Below, one piece after another: positions 44,815 through 56,400 of a DNA stretch of 64,000 bases (position 1 is its first letter; every line of letters starts with the position of its first letter). This DNA comes from Polytrichum commune (taxonomy: Eukaryota > Streptophyta > Polytrichopsida > Polytrichales > Polytrichaceae). The DNA is taken from the NCBI GenBank assembly GCA_950295325.1, contig OX485803.1, positions 72,183,554 through 72,247,553 on the forward strand, in the 5' to 3' direction. The position numbers and the translations under genes were made by a program. Below the pieces are notes generated by a model. The model was not told the origin of the DNA, ran no database searches, and worked only from the letters and a program-made list of their open reading frames with translations.

Positions 44815-45129
44815 CTACATCGACCTTCCATTCCGACACTGGTCAGGAGGGAATCTCCACACCGCTACAACTACTCCGTTGCTGCCAAATTGTTTAATGT
44901 CTTCGTCAAATCCAACTACCAATTGATGCTCCCGGATGAACATCAAGGCATGCTGTAGCTCACTAAACTTTTGATGGTTGTTACCAGACACCTTATGCAC
45001 TTGCTGGTAAACTTGTGCCCACAAAGGATAAATTCCTAGCACCCTTCCTACAGCCACTCCGTAAAAGTGACCGTTCAGAGCACTCTCATTCAATTCTCTC
45101 CAGCGAACTGCAACGACTGCATCAGCCAT
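44815..45129 (-). CDS. Antisense ORF with RNase H1 N-terminal (viroplasmin-type) domain, 104 aa
   Basis: ATG-started frame on the strand opposite to the outer Copia pol, between pol and the polypurine tract. HFYGVAVGRVLGIYPLWAQV, then QVHKVSGNNHQKFSEL, then ALMFIREH follows the pattern of the small hybrid-binding domain seen at the N-terminus of eukaryotic RNase H1 (Cauli_VI/viroplasmin family): FYAVxxGRxxGIYxxWxExxxQVxGFSGxxxKxFxxxxEAxxFI. Several usual aromatic and Lys residues are changed. It is probably a captured host exon. The second antisense ORF in a Copia 3' region in this window. Confidence 0.55.
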   Translation of the reverse strand: MADAVVAVRWRELNESALNGHFYGVAVGRVLGIYPLWAQVYQQVHKVSGNNHQKFSELQHALMFIREHQLVVGFDEDIKQFGSNGVVVAVWRFPPDQCRNGRSM

Positions 45130-45496
45130 CTCAGCCTGTTCTACTACAATGGCTTCCGACTACTCAACATCAACACGAACAGCCGCTCTTGGTCTCATCA
45201 GCCCTACAGATTTCCCTTCATGTCGCTCACTGCTCTCGCTCAGCACCGACTCCCTTGTATGATCTCCTTGAGAACTTGTACCTGGTGCGTCGCTTAGTCT
45301 TTGCCGAGGCCATCCCATCCGCAATAATGGACTAGATAAACCGGTGATGGCAGCTAAACGTGCAGAAACGCGTTCAACAACAAACTGACAACTTCCACAG
45401 ATGATTGCCACTACGTCCAGCACACCACACACACAAGCTACGATCAAACACACACTGACTCGAGCGACTGTCATGCCGGAAGCACCGGTGTTTCCC

Positions 45497-45507
45497 TCGA
45501 GAGGGGG
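45497..45507 (+). other. Polypurine tract of the outer Copia
   Basis: TCGAGAGGGGG directly before a TG-starting stretch, about 700 bp after pol. Confidence 0.7.
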
Positions 45508-45826
45508 TGTTGTTCGAAGTTACTTTACGAGGGACATCACGGCATCCACTTAGGCTAAGCAGATAGGAAGAGAGGAGATCTCTCTTGTCTTGTAGTCCAC
45601 ATAAATAGGTAGACATCTTGGCGGTCCAATTTAGGGGTTCCACCACGACCACTTGATTTCATTTCTGTTTTGTATTTAGGCGTTTGCCTCCCGCTAATTA
45701 AACAAGTCCGGTTCTTAAGTCCAACAACACTATGAACGCAGAAGCCTGTCGACGGTGAGCGAAGTCTGGGAAGGTAGAAGATTATATATTCATGTTGCGT
45801 TCTACAATCTCGAGAGTTATCTAACA
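45508..45826 (+). repeat. Probable 3' LTR of the outer Copia
   Basis: Starts TGTTGTTCGAAG and may end ATCTAACA. The 5' LTR is not in the window, so the right edge is a guess based on a CA end. Confidence 0.5.
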
Positions 45827-45975
45827 CTTGTGGATGCACCTTTGTAGAGCGGTGGTTCAAGAAAAAAATATCAGCCGGTTCAGTGCATGTTGGAACAATA
45901 AAGCCATTCTTGAACTTTTAGTTTGTCGGCAAAGTTGCATGATAGACATGCACCTTTTAGCAAACAACTAGTTAT

Positions 45976-46822
45976 ATGAATGTCCCTGTGCATGAGCGAC
46001 TTTTTACTCCACCTTCCACACCACGAGCTTTTGAGGTTGCAACTCATTGCCATCATCTTTCGGCTTCAAGGCTCTGTAGTGCTCCAAAATCTTGTACTAG
46101 CCAGTGCTTAAAAAGTGATATGAGTGTTTGTCCCTGTACAGGAGAAACATACTACTGCACCTTCTTCTACACGAATTGTCAAGGGAGCAGTAACTCACTG
46201 CCATCATGTATCGGCCTCAAGGCTGTGTAGTGTTGCAAAGCCTCGTATCAGCCAGCGCTTAGACAGTGGCACAGATGTCCTGGAGGGTAGCAGAGCTTCA
46301 TCACCTTCCACACATATTGTTTCAAGAATCTTCAATTCACCTTACACACGTATTTCCAGAATCATCACTACACCTTCGGCACATGTTTCTAAGGGAGCAA
46401 GTCACTGCCATCATTTGACAGCTTCAAGGCTATGTGGTGCGGCAAAGTCTCGAATCAGGGAATGCATAGACATTCACAAAGATGAGAGTAAGGTGCCTTC
46501 TTCACCTTCTGCGGGTGTTTCTAAGGGATCAAGTCACTGCCATCATCTATCTGCTTCAAGGCTGTGTAGTGATGCAAAGTCTCGTATCAGCCGTTGCTTA
46601 GACAGTGATATTAGAGATGTCCCAGAGGGAAGCAGTGCTTCATCACCTTCCACACGTATTTCCAGAATCATCAATTCACCTTCGACACGTGTTGCTACGG
46701 GAGCCAGTCACTGTCATCATCTGACAACTTCAAGGTTGTGTGGCACTGCAAAGTCTCAAATTAGCCCCCGCTTGGACGGTAACAAAGATGTTCAAAATTC
46801 AATTTCAAGTGTTTCTAAATAG
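45976..46822 (+). repeat. Coding-like tandem repeat with CHH...C motif, unknown
   Basis: An open frame (46124-46822, and a partial frame from 45976) holds repeats of a roughly 45-70-residue unit: SHCHHLSASRLCSDAKSRIS, then a Ser/Pro/Thr/Arg-rich linker. The CHH-x-SASRLC block occurs near 46044, 46194, 46407, 46536 and 46707. Cys and His positions are kept while the linkers vary in length, which hints at selection on protein or simply recent duplication. No known family; the HCHH...C...C pattern might bind metal. The frame ends at TAG. Confidence 0.4.
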
Positions 46823-47186
46823 GGAACAAGTCACTACCATCAGCTACCAGCTTCAAGACTGTGTAGTCCTGGAAATTGTTCTATCAGCAGTTGAGCAGTT
46901 TCCACTTGCAAGATTTCTTTGGCAGATTAATGATGACACATTGTAACTCTCTCAAGGGATCTGAACAAGACATTTAAGGCAGATACAACATAAGAGGTTC
47001 AAAATAGGGAACAAGTCACTACCATCAGCTACCAGCTTCAAGGGTGTGTAGTCCTGGAAAGTGTTTTATCAGCAGGTGAGCAGTTACCACTTGCAAAATT
47101 TCTTTGGCAGATTAATGATGACACATTGTAACTCATTCAAGGGAACTGAACGAGACATTTAAGGCAGATACAACATAAGAGGTGTT
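46817..47186. repeat. 185-bp tandem duplication
   Basis: GGGAACAAGTCACTACCATC occurs at 46822 and 47007; the copies differ at a few positions. The start of each copy resembles the CACTGCCATCAT part of the preceding protein-like repeat, so this is probably the decayed end of the same array. Confidence 0.88.
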
Positions 47187-48684
47187 GTCAATCATAAGAT
47201 GAAGGACCACTTTGACTACTCATGGCCATTAGCTTTAGAATACTTCGCAGAAAGGATCACACCTACAAGACTTTGGAAAGTACATGCGAAGGTATCATGG
47301 GCGTTACAGTGTTCCAACCTGTATTAGCTCATGTGAGTCATGGACTGGAAGGCAAGCATGTCAAGGGCTTCAACTACTGTTCTTGTATGTTCTTGTTTAG
47401 GCTTTGAACTATGTAGTGCAAATGAACACAAAAACAGTGTGAAACATAACTGATTGAATTATGTTTAAAATGCCTTACATTGAAGCACAAATGTACTTGA
47501 ACATGAAGTTCATCCAAAAGCAAGTGTTATGGAAGGTTTTGGTGAATTTCTCCATTGACAAAATCTGAGAAATCCACGAGCCGCTAGGGGCCAAAGGCCT
47601 ACCGCTGGTGGGAGAAGAAGTCCACAAGAAAGTTGGCACGTAGGAAGTTGATAAATTTCAACCGAGTAACCGAGTAACCGAGTAACCGAGTAAAACCTGC
47701 ATACCTTATGTTGCAAATTAATTGACTGAAATTGCAAACATGTTGTCTGCCTTCATCGAATTCCTCTCTACAAAGACTATTTGCCTTAGACAATCGCACT
47801 AAAGACTATTTCAACTGCTAAACCAACAATCACGTCAAACTACAACACTCAATCAATGCCTACCAAACATAGGGTTGCAATTTAAATCTTTTTTTTCTAT
47901 GTTGTATTCTTGCAAGACTTAAGAGGTTGACTCAGGGATTGAATCAATGTTGATTGAATATGAATTAGTAGCTGAATGTTGACTTAGCACTGGAAAAGGT
48001 TTGATGTTGACTCAACATTAAACCGATGGTCACTTGCATTGCATTTTGAGATGGTGCTCTTAAGGATAACACAAAATCTATTCCACTTTTCAAAGCTTCT
48101 GAATTCCAAATCCATACCTAAAGCATCATAAAGATTTAGAAAAACTTGTAAAAAAAAGAGTGCCAAAAAGTCTTAACAGGAGCATACCACAACAAATCAC
48201 AAAATGCAGGCACACATACAACACTACCTCCACCCCAAAAATTGAAATTTAAGAGATGATTTTGACACATGGAGTGCAGAATTTTGCTATATGAGTTGAA
48301 TCGATGTTGAATAAATCATTAGCTCAATGATAAGTGAGAAAAGACATTAAACTCTCAAGGGTCTCAACATCGAACCCTGGTCATTTGTCATTGTGAGATG
48401 GTGCCCTCAAGGATAACACAATCTTTCCACTTTCCAAAGATTCTGAATTCCAATCCATAGCTGAAGCATCACATTTAGAATAAGCCATAGATAGATAGTA
48501 CCAAAAAGCCTCAACAGGAGCAAATCACAACAAAATTTCAAAATGCAGGGGCACCGAACACTGCCTCGACTCCAGATTTAAGAGATGATTTCAATACATG
48601 GAGTGCAGAATTTCGGTATACATCCAAAATCTTTGTGAGCGGATCAAACGAGGTCGCAAAAGATGCTCAAAATTTGGGATGTAC
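47187..48684. repeat. Spacer with a roughly 330-bp direct duplication and a 9-bp repeat
   Basis: 48000-48290 and 48345-48620 are diverged direct copies (landmarks GAGATGGTG, AAGGATAACACAA, TTCTGAATTCCAA, AAATGCAGG, GAGTGCAGAATTT). 47660-47693 holds a 9-bp CCGAGTAAC repeat. No gene is seen. If the exon at 48685-48777 belongs to a gene, its other exons should be here, but I cannot find them. Confidence 0.6.
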
Positions 48685-48777
48685 CTTGAGGTGGACGTAG
48701 CCATCGCTGTGGAATTTTGAGGTTTCTTCTTTGGTGAGAATGTAGTGATTGCCCTGACGCCTGCCTCCATCCGCCAT
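48685..48777 (-). CDS. Possible first exon of a phytanoyl-CoA dioxygenase-like protein
   Basis: Minus strand ATG at 48777 reads MADGGRRQGNHYILTKEETS and KFHSDGYVHLK, then a GTACAT donor. L-T-x-E-x-x-x-x-F-x-x-D-G-Y-V-x-L is the standard start of PhyH-family Fe(II)/2-oxoglutarate dioxygenases. The frame is also open upstream to 48993 (Arg/Ser-rich, could be a targeting peptide). No further exon is seen downstream before the mobile DNA, so the gene is either cut or has very long introns. Moderate to low confidence. Confidence 0.4.
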
Positions 48778-51494
48778 AGCCTCGATTTTACGTCCAAAAC
48801 AATCTAACGATTCACAAGAAACGAGGACAGGACGCATTACTCTAGAGGTAGACTCAACTGCGAGAGGGTCCCAATCCGCATGGGAAGAAATAGACGCAGA
48901 CGCACGACAAGGAGAACGCCTGGATCTGGAAGTTTCTCCGCCCAAACTGTCGGTTTGGTGGATTGTGGTGGCTTGGTTGTGGTCTCTCCGCATGGAAATT
49001 TTTACATCGGTGGTTCAAGAAAAAAACATCAAATCCGACGATCGTGAAAGCACAGACAGCGTGGCCTCACGAGAAGGCATAAGCCGCTTTCATCGCCCAT
49101 AGACTTCTTCTCGACAAAAGTACCGTCAACTATCTATACCCAACTGGTCTCAAGAAATGTGAAATCCTCATCATAGATACTCAGTGGGTATGAGAAAAGG
49201 ACGATACAAGACCAACATTGGTCTAGACTATATTGAGAGACTTGATTTCTTTGTTCTAGGTCAAGATGTACAGAAAACTGCCAACTTGGAATTTGGTCAT
49301 GAACCCAATTGGCTTCTACGTGGAGGAGGGTGAGCGAATACTCATATATAGGGATATGGAGACAATGCCTGCACAAGTATATCTAGGTGAGTCACAGTAG
49401 TTTTGTAGGAATTTGATCCTACCATATTCAAATCTTGTAGTGATTGAAATGATTGTTGCCCTTTTTGCAGTTGTATCCAGTGTATGTTGATGTTTTGAGG
49501 ATAGATTTATGGTTTTTGGCACAGGGGATAATGCAAAAGGTTTCTCTAATTACAACCAAACAACACTCAAAAGTATTGCAGGGCGGAGGAGGTAAATAGG
49601 TTCTTAATCCATTACTACTTAATTTCCCCATTCATTGTGTTGTGATTGAACCAAAATTATATACATGAAGAATGAAGTGTGTAGATGAGTAGGAGGAGTT
49701 CTACTTGGAGGTGGCTTCGTCGCCATATTTGCAGTAGCTTGCGTCATATGTTGATGTGCACAAGGAGATAACCACGAGTTCATTTGCAAGTTCAAATGAA
49801 CACCATTAAACCTAAATGTTTTATATAATTATTTTATCAAATAACTTTAATTATGATGTTATTTTCATTTTTAACGTAATTGAAACAACCTTAAATAAAT
49901 AAAGAACTAAATAATACATCATTATTTTTAATAGATAAATCATTATAAATTCATTCTTTAACCTTAAGTTTTTTACATTCTACAAACGAGTTACTGAACG
50001 GTCATTGGAGTTGCTTGTTGAGTTGTTCTGTTTCTTCTCCTTCACAACCATGGTTACCTACACAAAGAAGACTGTAACAATATTACCCGAAGTGAAAACA
50101 CAAACAATTCTAGTATAGCATATGTATTTTATTTTTGAAAAATTTAACCTTAAAATTAGCAAAAAATGTTGCAAATTAGTCTAGAGGGACCTACTTGAGA
50201 TGAATAAACCACAAACCTATGGAGGTCATGTTTTTATAAGACCTTCTTTATCTTGGTAATAGTGGTAGGGACCCAACTCAAAGAGGTGGACATGTAGCCC
50301 TAGCAAACTTGCAACCCACCCTCTAAAGCCCCATCCCACCCACCCGATGACCTCATTCAGAATTTGTTACCATATTCATGAGCTTATGTAGACATTGCAA
50401 ATCCCAACCACCTACAGCAATTGACAGCACCCTGTACAGTAGTTTTGCTTGTTAAAAATTATTGTCTGCTCATTGATCCATCCACTAAGGAGAAACGGTT
50501 GCAGGAAGTATGTGACCCCATTTGCGGGATTCCCAACTACACAGACAATTTTGAATGTTGGATTAAACCTGAACTTTTCAAATCCAGTTAGAGATTGCAA
50601 ATCATGCAGATTGGCATCTCTAGTTTCAAATTTCAAGTTCAGACCCAAAGTTATACGAGGTAAAAGTGAAGATCCTCATTCTTCAAATGACTACATAGCC
50701 CTGTCAATTATGTTAACAATTGCACTTAGACTGGTTTCTCTACTTGAGACAATAGTCCAATCAAATCATAACGCATGTCTTTCAATATGCATTCGTAACC
50801 ATAAGGCTCCCTATGTCCATAGAGGTATCCAAATTGATCACATAAGGCACACGTACCTTAAATGTAACACTACAGACAATCAACATCCTGAAAGAGCAAG
50901 CATAGATGTTTCATTGAAAGTGCATGACATTTAAAGGCTTGAAGCTTGCATTTCAGTATCCATCGACTATCGAGAGCCACCGATTCCTGTCTGATGCAGC
51001 TGATCTAGGTAGTTGATAAGCTCTACTACTGGTTATCCAAGGCCACCAGCTCTAGTCTGTAGTAAAAAGAGCAGTATCAGCTCTTTTCTTTAAGCCTTTA
51101 ACCCTGCATGCAAGGGACTACATGCAACAACATTGCCACAGGCACCAATGATCCTGCATCCTCCTAGGCAGGCTTTGTTAACCCACCACTGTTTTCGGAC
51201 ACACATATATGATGACGTCCTTAACCCCGCTTTGCTTCCTGCCATGTCAGCACAGGCACACATCAATATCCATTCCCAGGAAAACCGCCTTACTGGCTGG
51301 AAGGTTTGCAGTTTCAGTTGCTCCACGACAAAGGACCAAATCTGCTCCTGGCTGTCACAATTAGACAACGAACATAATGTTCAATGCCATAGGGGAAAAC
51401 ATGGTAGGATTCTGTAAATGCTTGGCCAGTTGACTGGCCATTACAAGTACTCTTCCTTGTTCCATGACTTCCAAATGATTGGTACACCATCCTC
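48778..51494. other. Spacer, no gene seen
   Basis: Mostly AT-rich (very much so at 49800-49990). No frame with coding character on either strand. The PurN-like 3' UTR would be at the right edge; a second stop in its frame lies at 51441-51443. Confidence 0.55.
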
Positions 51495-51885
51495 TCACCA
51501 GAATATGCGATCCTCACATAGCGCTGCCACTAATTCTGTATACATTTGGTGCTCCTGAGAATTCCAAAAGATACTTTGCGAGCAGGAGAGGATTTTCAAT
51601 AACACGTAATAAGTCGGAGCAGATGACAAAGCAACCCATCTTGAGCAGATTGCAGAAGAACTAGGTATGAAATTTCTTCTTTGGGGTGGGGGGTGGCCTG
51701 ATCAAATGCATGAAACTTTGTTAAACTAAATGAATGAGACATGTATGATGGCACATACCTCTTTCAGTATTTTGGCAGCCAAGTCAGAAGGCTTATCATC
51801 TATTAGCACACGCACACCTCTCTGTGCCAAAATTGGACCACTGTCAAACTTTTCATCTACAAAATGGATGGCTGCTCCAAAAAAT
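51495..51885 (-). pseudogene. Phosphoribosylglycinamide formyltransferase (PurN), last two exons
   Basis: Minus strand exons 51885-51759 and 51554-51495 join in phase: FFGAAIHFVDEKFDSGPIL, AQRGVRVLIDDKPSDLAAKI, LKE then EHQMYTELVAALCEDRIFW, TGA. This is the C-terminal part of the GAR formyltransferase domain (third step of purine synthesis, plastid in plants), including the Asp-bearing HFVDEKFDSGP loop. The TGA at 51497-51495 stands where relatives have Arg in a W-R-E-D-G motif, and EDGVPIIWKSWNKEEYL continues in frame to TAA at 51443, so the last 17 residues are cut off. The N-terminal exons with the catalytic Asn/His were not found in the 1.5 kb before CRL. Most likely a partial gene copy; a functional gene with a short tail and unrecognised exons is less likely. 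Confidence 0.7.
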
Positions 51886-52555
51886 CTGTGCCAAAAGCCA
51901 CATCCGTAGTCAGACAAGTCCTGTATTTATGTAGAATACAATCACAATTACACCTGCAATAGGATAATATGTGTTCACGAGGATCAAAAAAGGACTAAAT
52001 TAGAGAGCCACAGTTGGAAATGAAAACCCTAAATACAACAAGAAGCACAAATGCAATTCTCATCCAGCTATAAAGTATTGCCCTTTTTGCTATACAGATG
52101 CAGTAAAAAAAGGTCAAGTCAATAATGTGTTCGGGTCAGACTCTCAATTGTCGTCAAAGAATCAATCAGACAAACTGTAATACAAAGCATCAATTCCAAA
52201 CACATCCCACGACATCAGCAGGTATTTTCAGCATCTACATGGACTCTCTACTGGACTCTCTACATGAAACTCCCGCCAAACAATTGCTCCAAATTGAAGA
52301 CGACCGCCCTTCCATAGCATCCCACTTTACAAAGTTGCCTTTGCCAAAACCATACAAGGTGATTTGTTGACAAAAGATGGGGCCAAGTGCATATGGAGAT
52401 GGATACTTCTCAGCACGTGTGGAAGTTCATTCAATGTAAGCATACATTTATTTAAATTATATACTGAAAAATACTACTATTGTGAAAAATGAAAACTTGG
52501 AAAGGAAAAACATCCAAGGCTCAAGGATATCCACATAAGAACTTTTTCAAGTTCC
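51886..52555. other. Spacer between PurN remnant and tRNA
   Basis: No coding exon recognised; I looked here for the upstream PurN exons without success. Confidence 0.5.
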
Positions 52556-52560
52556 AAAAA
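52556..52560 (-). terminator. Pol III terminator of the tRNA gene
   Basis: TTTTT on the minus strand, 8 bp after the tRNA 3' end, preceded by a T-rich TTTCTTC. Confidence 0.75.
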
Positions 52561-52568
52561 GAAGAAAT

Positions 52569-52650
52569 TGCACCGGCCGGGAATCGAACCCGGGTCTGTA
52601 CCGTTCTGCTGACGTGGCAGGGTACTATTCTACCACTAGACCACCGGTGC
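52569..52650 (-). tRNA. tRNA-Gly(GCC) with an 11-nt intron
   Basis: Minus strand: acceptor arms GCACCGG and CCGGTGC pair fully, A is the discriminator, the A box is TGGTCTAGTGGTAG and the B box GGTTCGATTCC. The anticodon loop is CT-GCC-A, then CGTCAGCAGAA, then C with stem GTACC/GGTAC. Removing the 11 bases (52604-52614) restores the standard 71-nt plant tRNA-Gly(GCC). The insert lies between positions 37 and 38, exactly where nuclear tRNA introns are placed, so it should be removable by the tRNA splicing endonuclease. In flowering plants introns are known for tRNA-Tyr and elongator tRNA-Met, so one in tRNA-Gly is unusual. Confidence 0.93.
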
Positions 52651-53422
52651 GCAATCCACGAGACCCTTTCGAAGACAGCCTGGAACCTGACTCGGCTTAA
52701 CGAGCTAGCTACGAGCAAAGCTCATGAATTGTTGATGTCCACAGAGCCACTCGTTTTAGGTCTCATACCATATTACATTCCAGTACCCACGCTTGTGCAA
52801 GACACGACATGAACTCAAACTTAAAAACCAGTACAATACGTGAAGAGGCTTTCATGGCACCCCTAAAGTCTATTTCACAACTTATGCTTCCAAGAGTTGC
52901 ACTCTTTTGGTCAAGATCGGGAATCGTGCATACATTCATGTACTCACACCTGCTCTGATATTAATGAAACTGGGTTTGACTTTATGCAAGATGACACCAT
53001 CTGAAATGAATGCTTACAGCATAGATAAACATTGACTGCTCTGTAACAATGCACATTTGAGCTGATACATGTCACGATTGCAGAACAATTTGGCAAGAAA
53101 AGCTTTTGCCAATGTGCAGTCTACTCTTCATCAAAGCTCTGATGTGCAATCCACACAAAACTGGACTCCACAAAATCGACACAGACAAGACACTTGCTGC
53201 GGCTCTGAGGACCAGCTCCATATCACTGCATGAGACAACCGACAACTGCATCCAGCCTATCAATGACTCAGAAATCATGGCCTCTGACAACTTGGACTAG
53301 ATTAAGATTCAGCCAATACAATTCAACTCATTCATGTACATTAAAAATACCTTTGTTTGTTAGAATACAACCTTGCACAGATAAGAAACCTATCATTTGC
53401 CTTTGTTTATGCCATCCATTGC
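52651..53422. other. Spacer between tRNA and CRL
   Basis: No gene seen. Contains the CRL 3' UTR next to 53423. Confidence 0.55.
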
Positions 53423-56400
53423 TTAATCACTGGTAAGAGAGGCTGAGGGTGTATCATCATTTCTCTTGGCTGAGAAGGTGGAGGACAGGTCTAGCTGAGC
53501 TAAAGATCCATTCACATTCGAAGTATTTCTAGGCTTGAATTCATAGGGTCCTTGCCTCACTCCCCAAACCTGTGGTTGCATCACACAACCCAAAAGAATT
53601 GTCAGTAATGAACCCAAATCAGCCAAAGTGTCAGGTGCTTTCCTATATAATACTAACAAGCACTAAGCAAATGTCAGAGTTCATTTCTACAGTAGAATTT
53701 CAAGCACTGAGGAAACCATTTTCACCTGGTTGCCATCATCATCATAAGCACGATCCCAGCAGTGAACTTCTCCATTTTTGTAGATTGTGAGCTCTGAGGA
53801 ACACTTGGTAGCCCCATTCTGTGAAGAAAACACCAATCACACTCAGTTCGAGTTTCTTACAACCTTATCTATTATGAGTAACCTACAATAGTTTCTATAG
53901 AAAATTTCCATCCACGAGTTTGCATACCAATGCAATACAGCCACAATGATGGAAACTTCAGAAGGTCAAAGTTATGCATCCTTTGAGTTCTCAATTTGTG
54001 CATACATATATAGACATCAAAATTGCAGATTTAATAATATTTTCAAGTCATTGTGATTTTGAGATATTGCAATAATCTCGACAATCAATGTTCAATGTTA
54101 GGTTTGCTTCTGTAAGGTGCAGAGGCAAAACTAACATGGTTGAAAATATGTTGCTACATCAATACATGATCCAGCCATATGTAGACAATAATAACACAAG
54201 ATTCCACAGTGACCACTGAATAAATACATCACAAGGGGCTGTGATTAGATTACCCAAGAGTTAGGAAAACCTCCAGGAGGAGTAGAACCCTCATACAAGC
54301 AACGGCGTCCACGTTCACATTCAGAAAGGTAGACAGTGGTGAGGTGCTCCGCAATGTCCTGGAAGTCAGTCTTTTCATCAGAACAACATGTGACTTAAGC
54401 CCAACACTGGTAATTAAACCCTTTTCTACTCATTACTGGCATTGATCTCTATCTCATGATGATCTATGCAAAAGCTCAGCCTTGCCAATGGCTAAACAGA
54501 GACCTTCACTGTGAAAGATTACAAGTGGATCCAATGTTATTTTGGATTCAATGATTCCTTTCCTTGCAAAAACTAGACCTAGCTGTGGATTCCATAATGT
54601 ACACTATTCTCAAAGTAAGGAACGGTGTTAAGTTCCAGGCATGACCCGGACAAGAGATACTTACCCCAACTACCTCCTCAGGTTGTGGCCTCTGTGTTTT
54701 GGAGCGATCGCAAAAATTTCTGTACTCTTCAATATCTCGCACAGCATATGACCCAACCTACCAGCATACAAACCCATTACTATTTCTGTACATTTACACC
54801 AACAAGTCTAATGTAAGCTGATCAAAAATTTTAAAAACCTATGTAACCTCCCACTACAAAGCTTGGAAAAGTAAACCATAGCGGATTGACAAATGGTATA
54901 GGAACTAACCTCCACATCACATTTCATTTCCTTGGGGCAGGGCTTTACCATGTAGAACCTCTGTAAAACAGCATCATCCCAAGGTTATCCAAAACAAGCA
55001 TACAATAAGTCCGTCTCATCTTTGATGAGATAAGCCTTAATAACAAAGGCAGGTGAAGCCAAGTCAATATTAAGAAAAGACAAATACATCTATATGTTGA
55101 AGCTCACCATTACAATAGTTAGAGTCGTGGAATAAATACCTGTCGATAGGGCCTCTCAGGAGTCCTCCAAAAAGCCTGTTCATAGCCAAAGTCACGTGCT
55201 GTAAAGACTGAAGGAACGAATCCAAATAATTTACAATGTAGACCACACTATACATGTTAGCAAAACAAAACAGAACCCTTGACCTGATACGGTGTCGTGA
55301 AATTGTTGGGTGTCATGGTACCTGCTCGAAATACAAAACTTGTGCTCCATCTGCTAACACTGTGGCTGGGCAGGTGAGCAGCCTGGTTGCAGTAACAAAA
55401 CATCGGGCAGATTCATAGACTTACTTTAATAATGGTTGCAATTATGAAAGGAAAGTCCAGCAACCCGGCCTGGAAAGAGCTTGCCTAATAAGTACAATCT
55501 GGTTGATAAGTGATCCAAAACCCAAAAAGCTCAAAGAATTTACATTGCACAGTGAAAACAATACCTGAGGTTGAAATAGGTCATGGGGTCCTGAGCTGCT
55601 TGCTCTGTGGAAAACTGAGAGAATTCAAGGTCAAGATGCTGACCATAAGTTGAAGTAATAAAGCTTCAAACCACAATCTAATGCAATCATGTTTCATGCA
55701 TGGTGACCTTAGGATTAACCTGACAACAAGTTACATGCGAAGTGGTATCATCTACAATGGACTTGGATCAGGGCTTTCAACCCTAAATTACAGAGCATCA
55801 CCATGTTGGACCCTCTTGTCATTTTTAAGGTCACTGAAACTGAAAGAGATTTGAAGCAAAAGAAGGCAACCATGAAGGGAGTAATAGAAGCTTCCAACCA
55901 CTAACAAAGGCAATCGTGTTTGACACATGGTGACATTGTGATTAACCTGACAACAAGTTACATGTAAGGTGGTATCACCCACAACAGACCTGGATCAGGG
56001 GTTTCAACCCTAGATTACAAAGCATGGCCATGTTGGGCTCTCTTGTCATTTACATGGAGGATCAAGGTAATTGGAAACTGGAAACTGAAAGAAAATTCAA
56101 GGTAAAATAGCTAACCATTAGGTGCAAAGTGATGAAAGCTTCAAATCATGGATTAAGGCAATTATGTTTCATGTATGCCGACCTTGGCAAGAATCTTACA
56201 ACAAGTTACATGTGAGGTGGTATGATGGGCTTCAACCCTAATTTACACAGCACCGCCATGTTTGGGCTCTCTTGTCATTTATGTGGAGTCAAGGTAACTG
56301 AGAACTGGAAACTGAAAGATAAAAGAAGCCGACCATAAGGTGCAGTGATGGAACCTTCAAATCACAATCTAAGGCAATTATGTTTCATGTATCCTTGGGA

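Larger units (their letters stand above)
37291..45826 (+). mobile_element. Outer Copia retrotransposon, 5'-truncated, split by a younger Copia
   Basis: Pol sequence on the plus strand runs 37306-38454 and resumes 44130-44797; the frame continues exactly across the inserted element once one GCACT is removed. The left part (LTR, gag, protease, integrase) is missing at the junction with plastid DNA. A polypurine tract (TCGAGAGGGGG, 45497-45507) and a TG-starting LTR-like stretch mark the 3' end. Confidence 0.8.

Noticed and set aside
52521-52812. Open frames over the tRNA gene on both strands
   Set aside because: They overlap the tRNA and its flanks and show no protein features.
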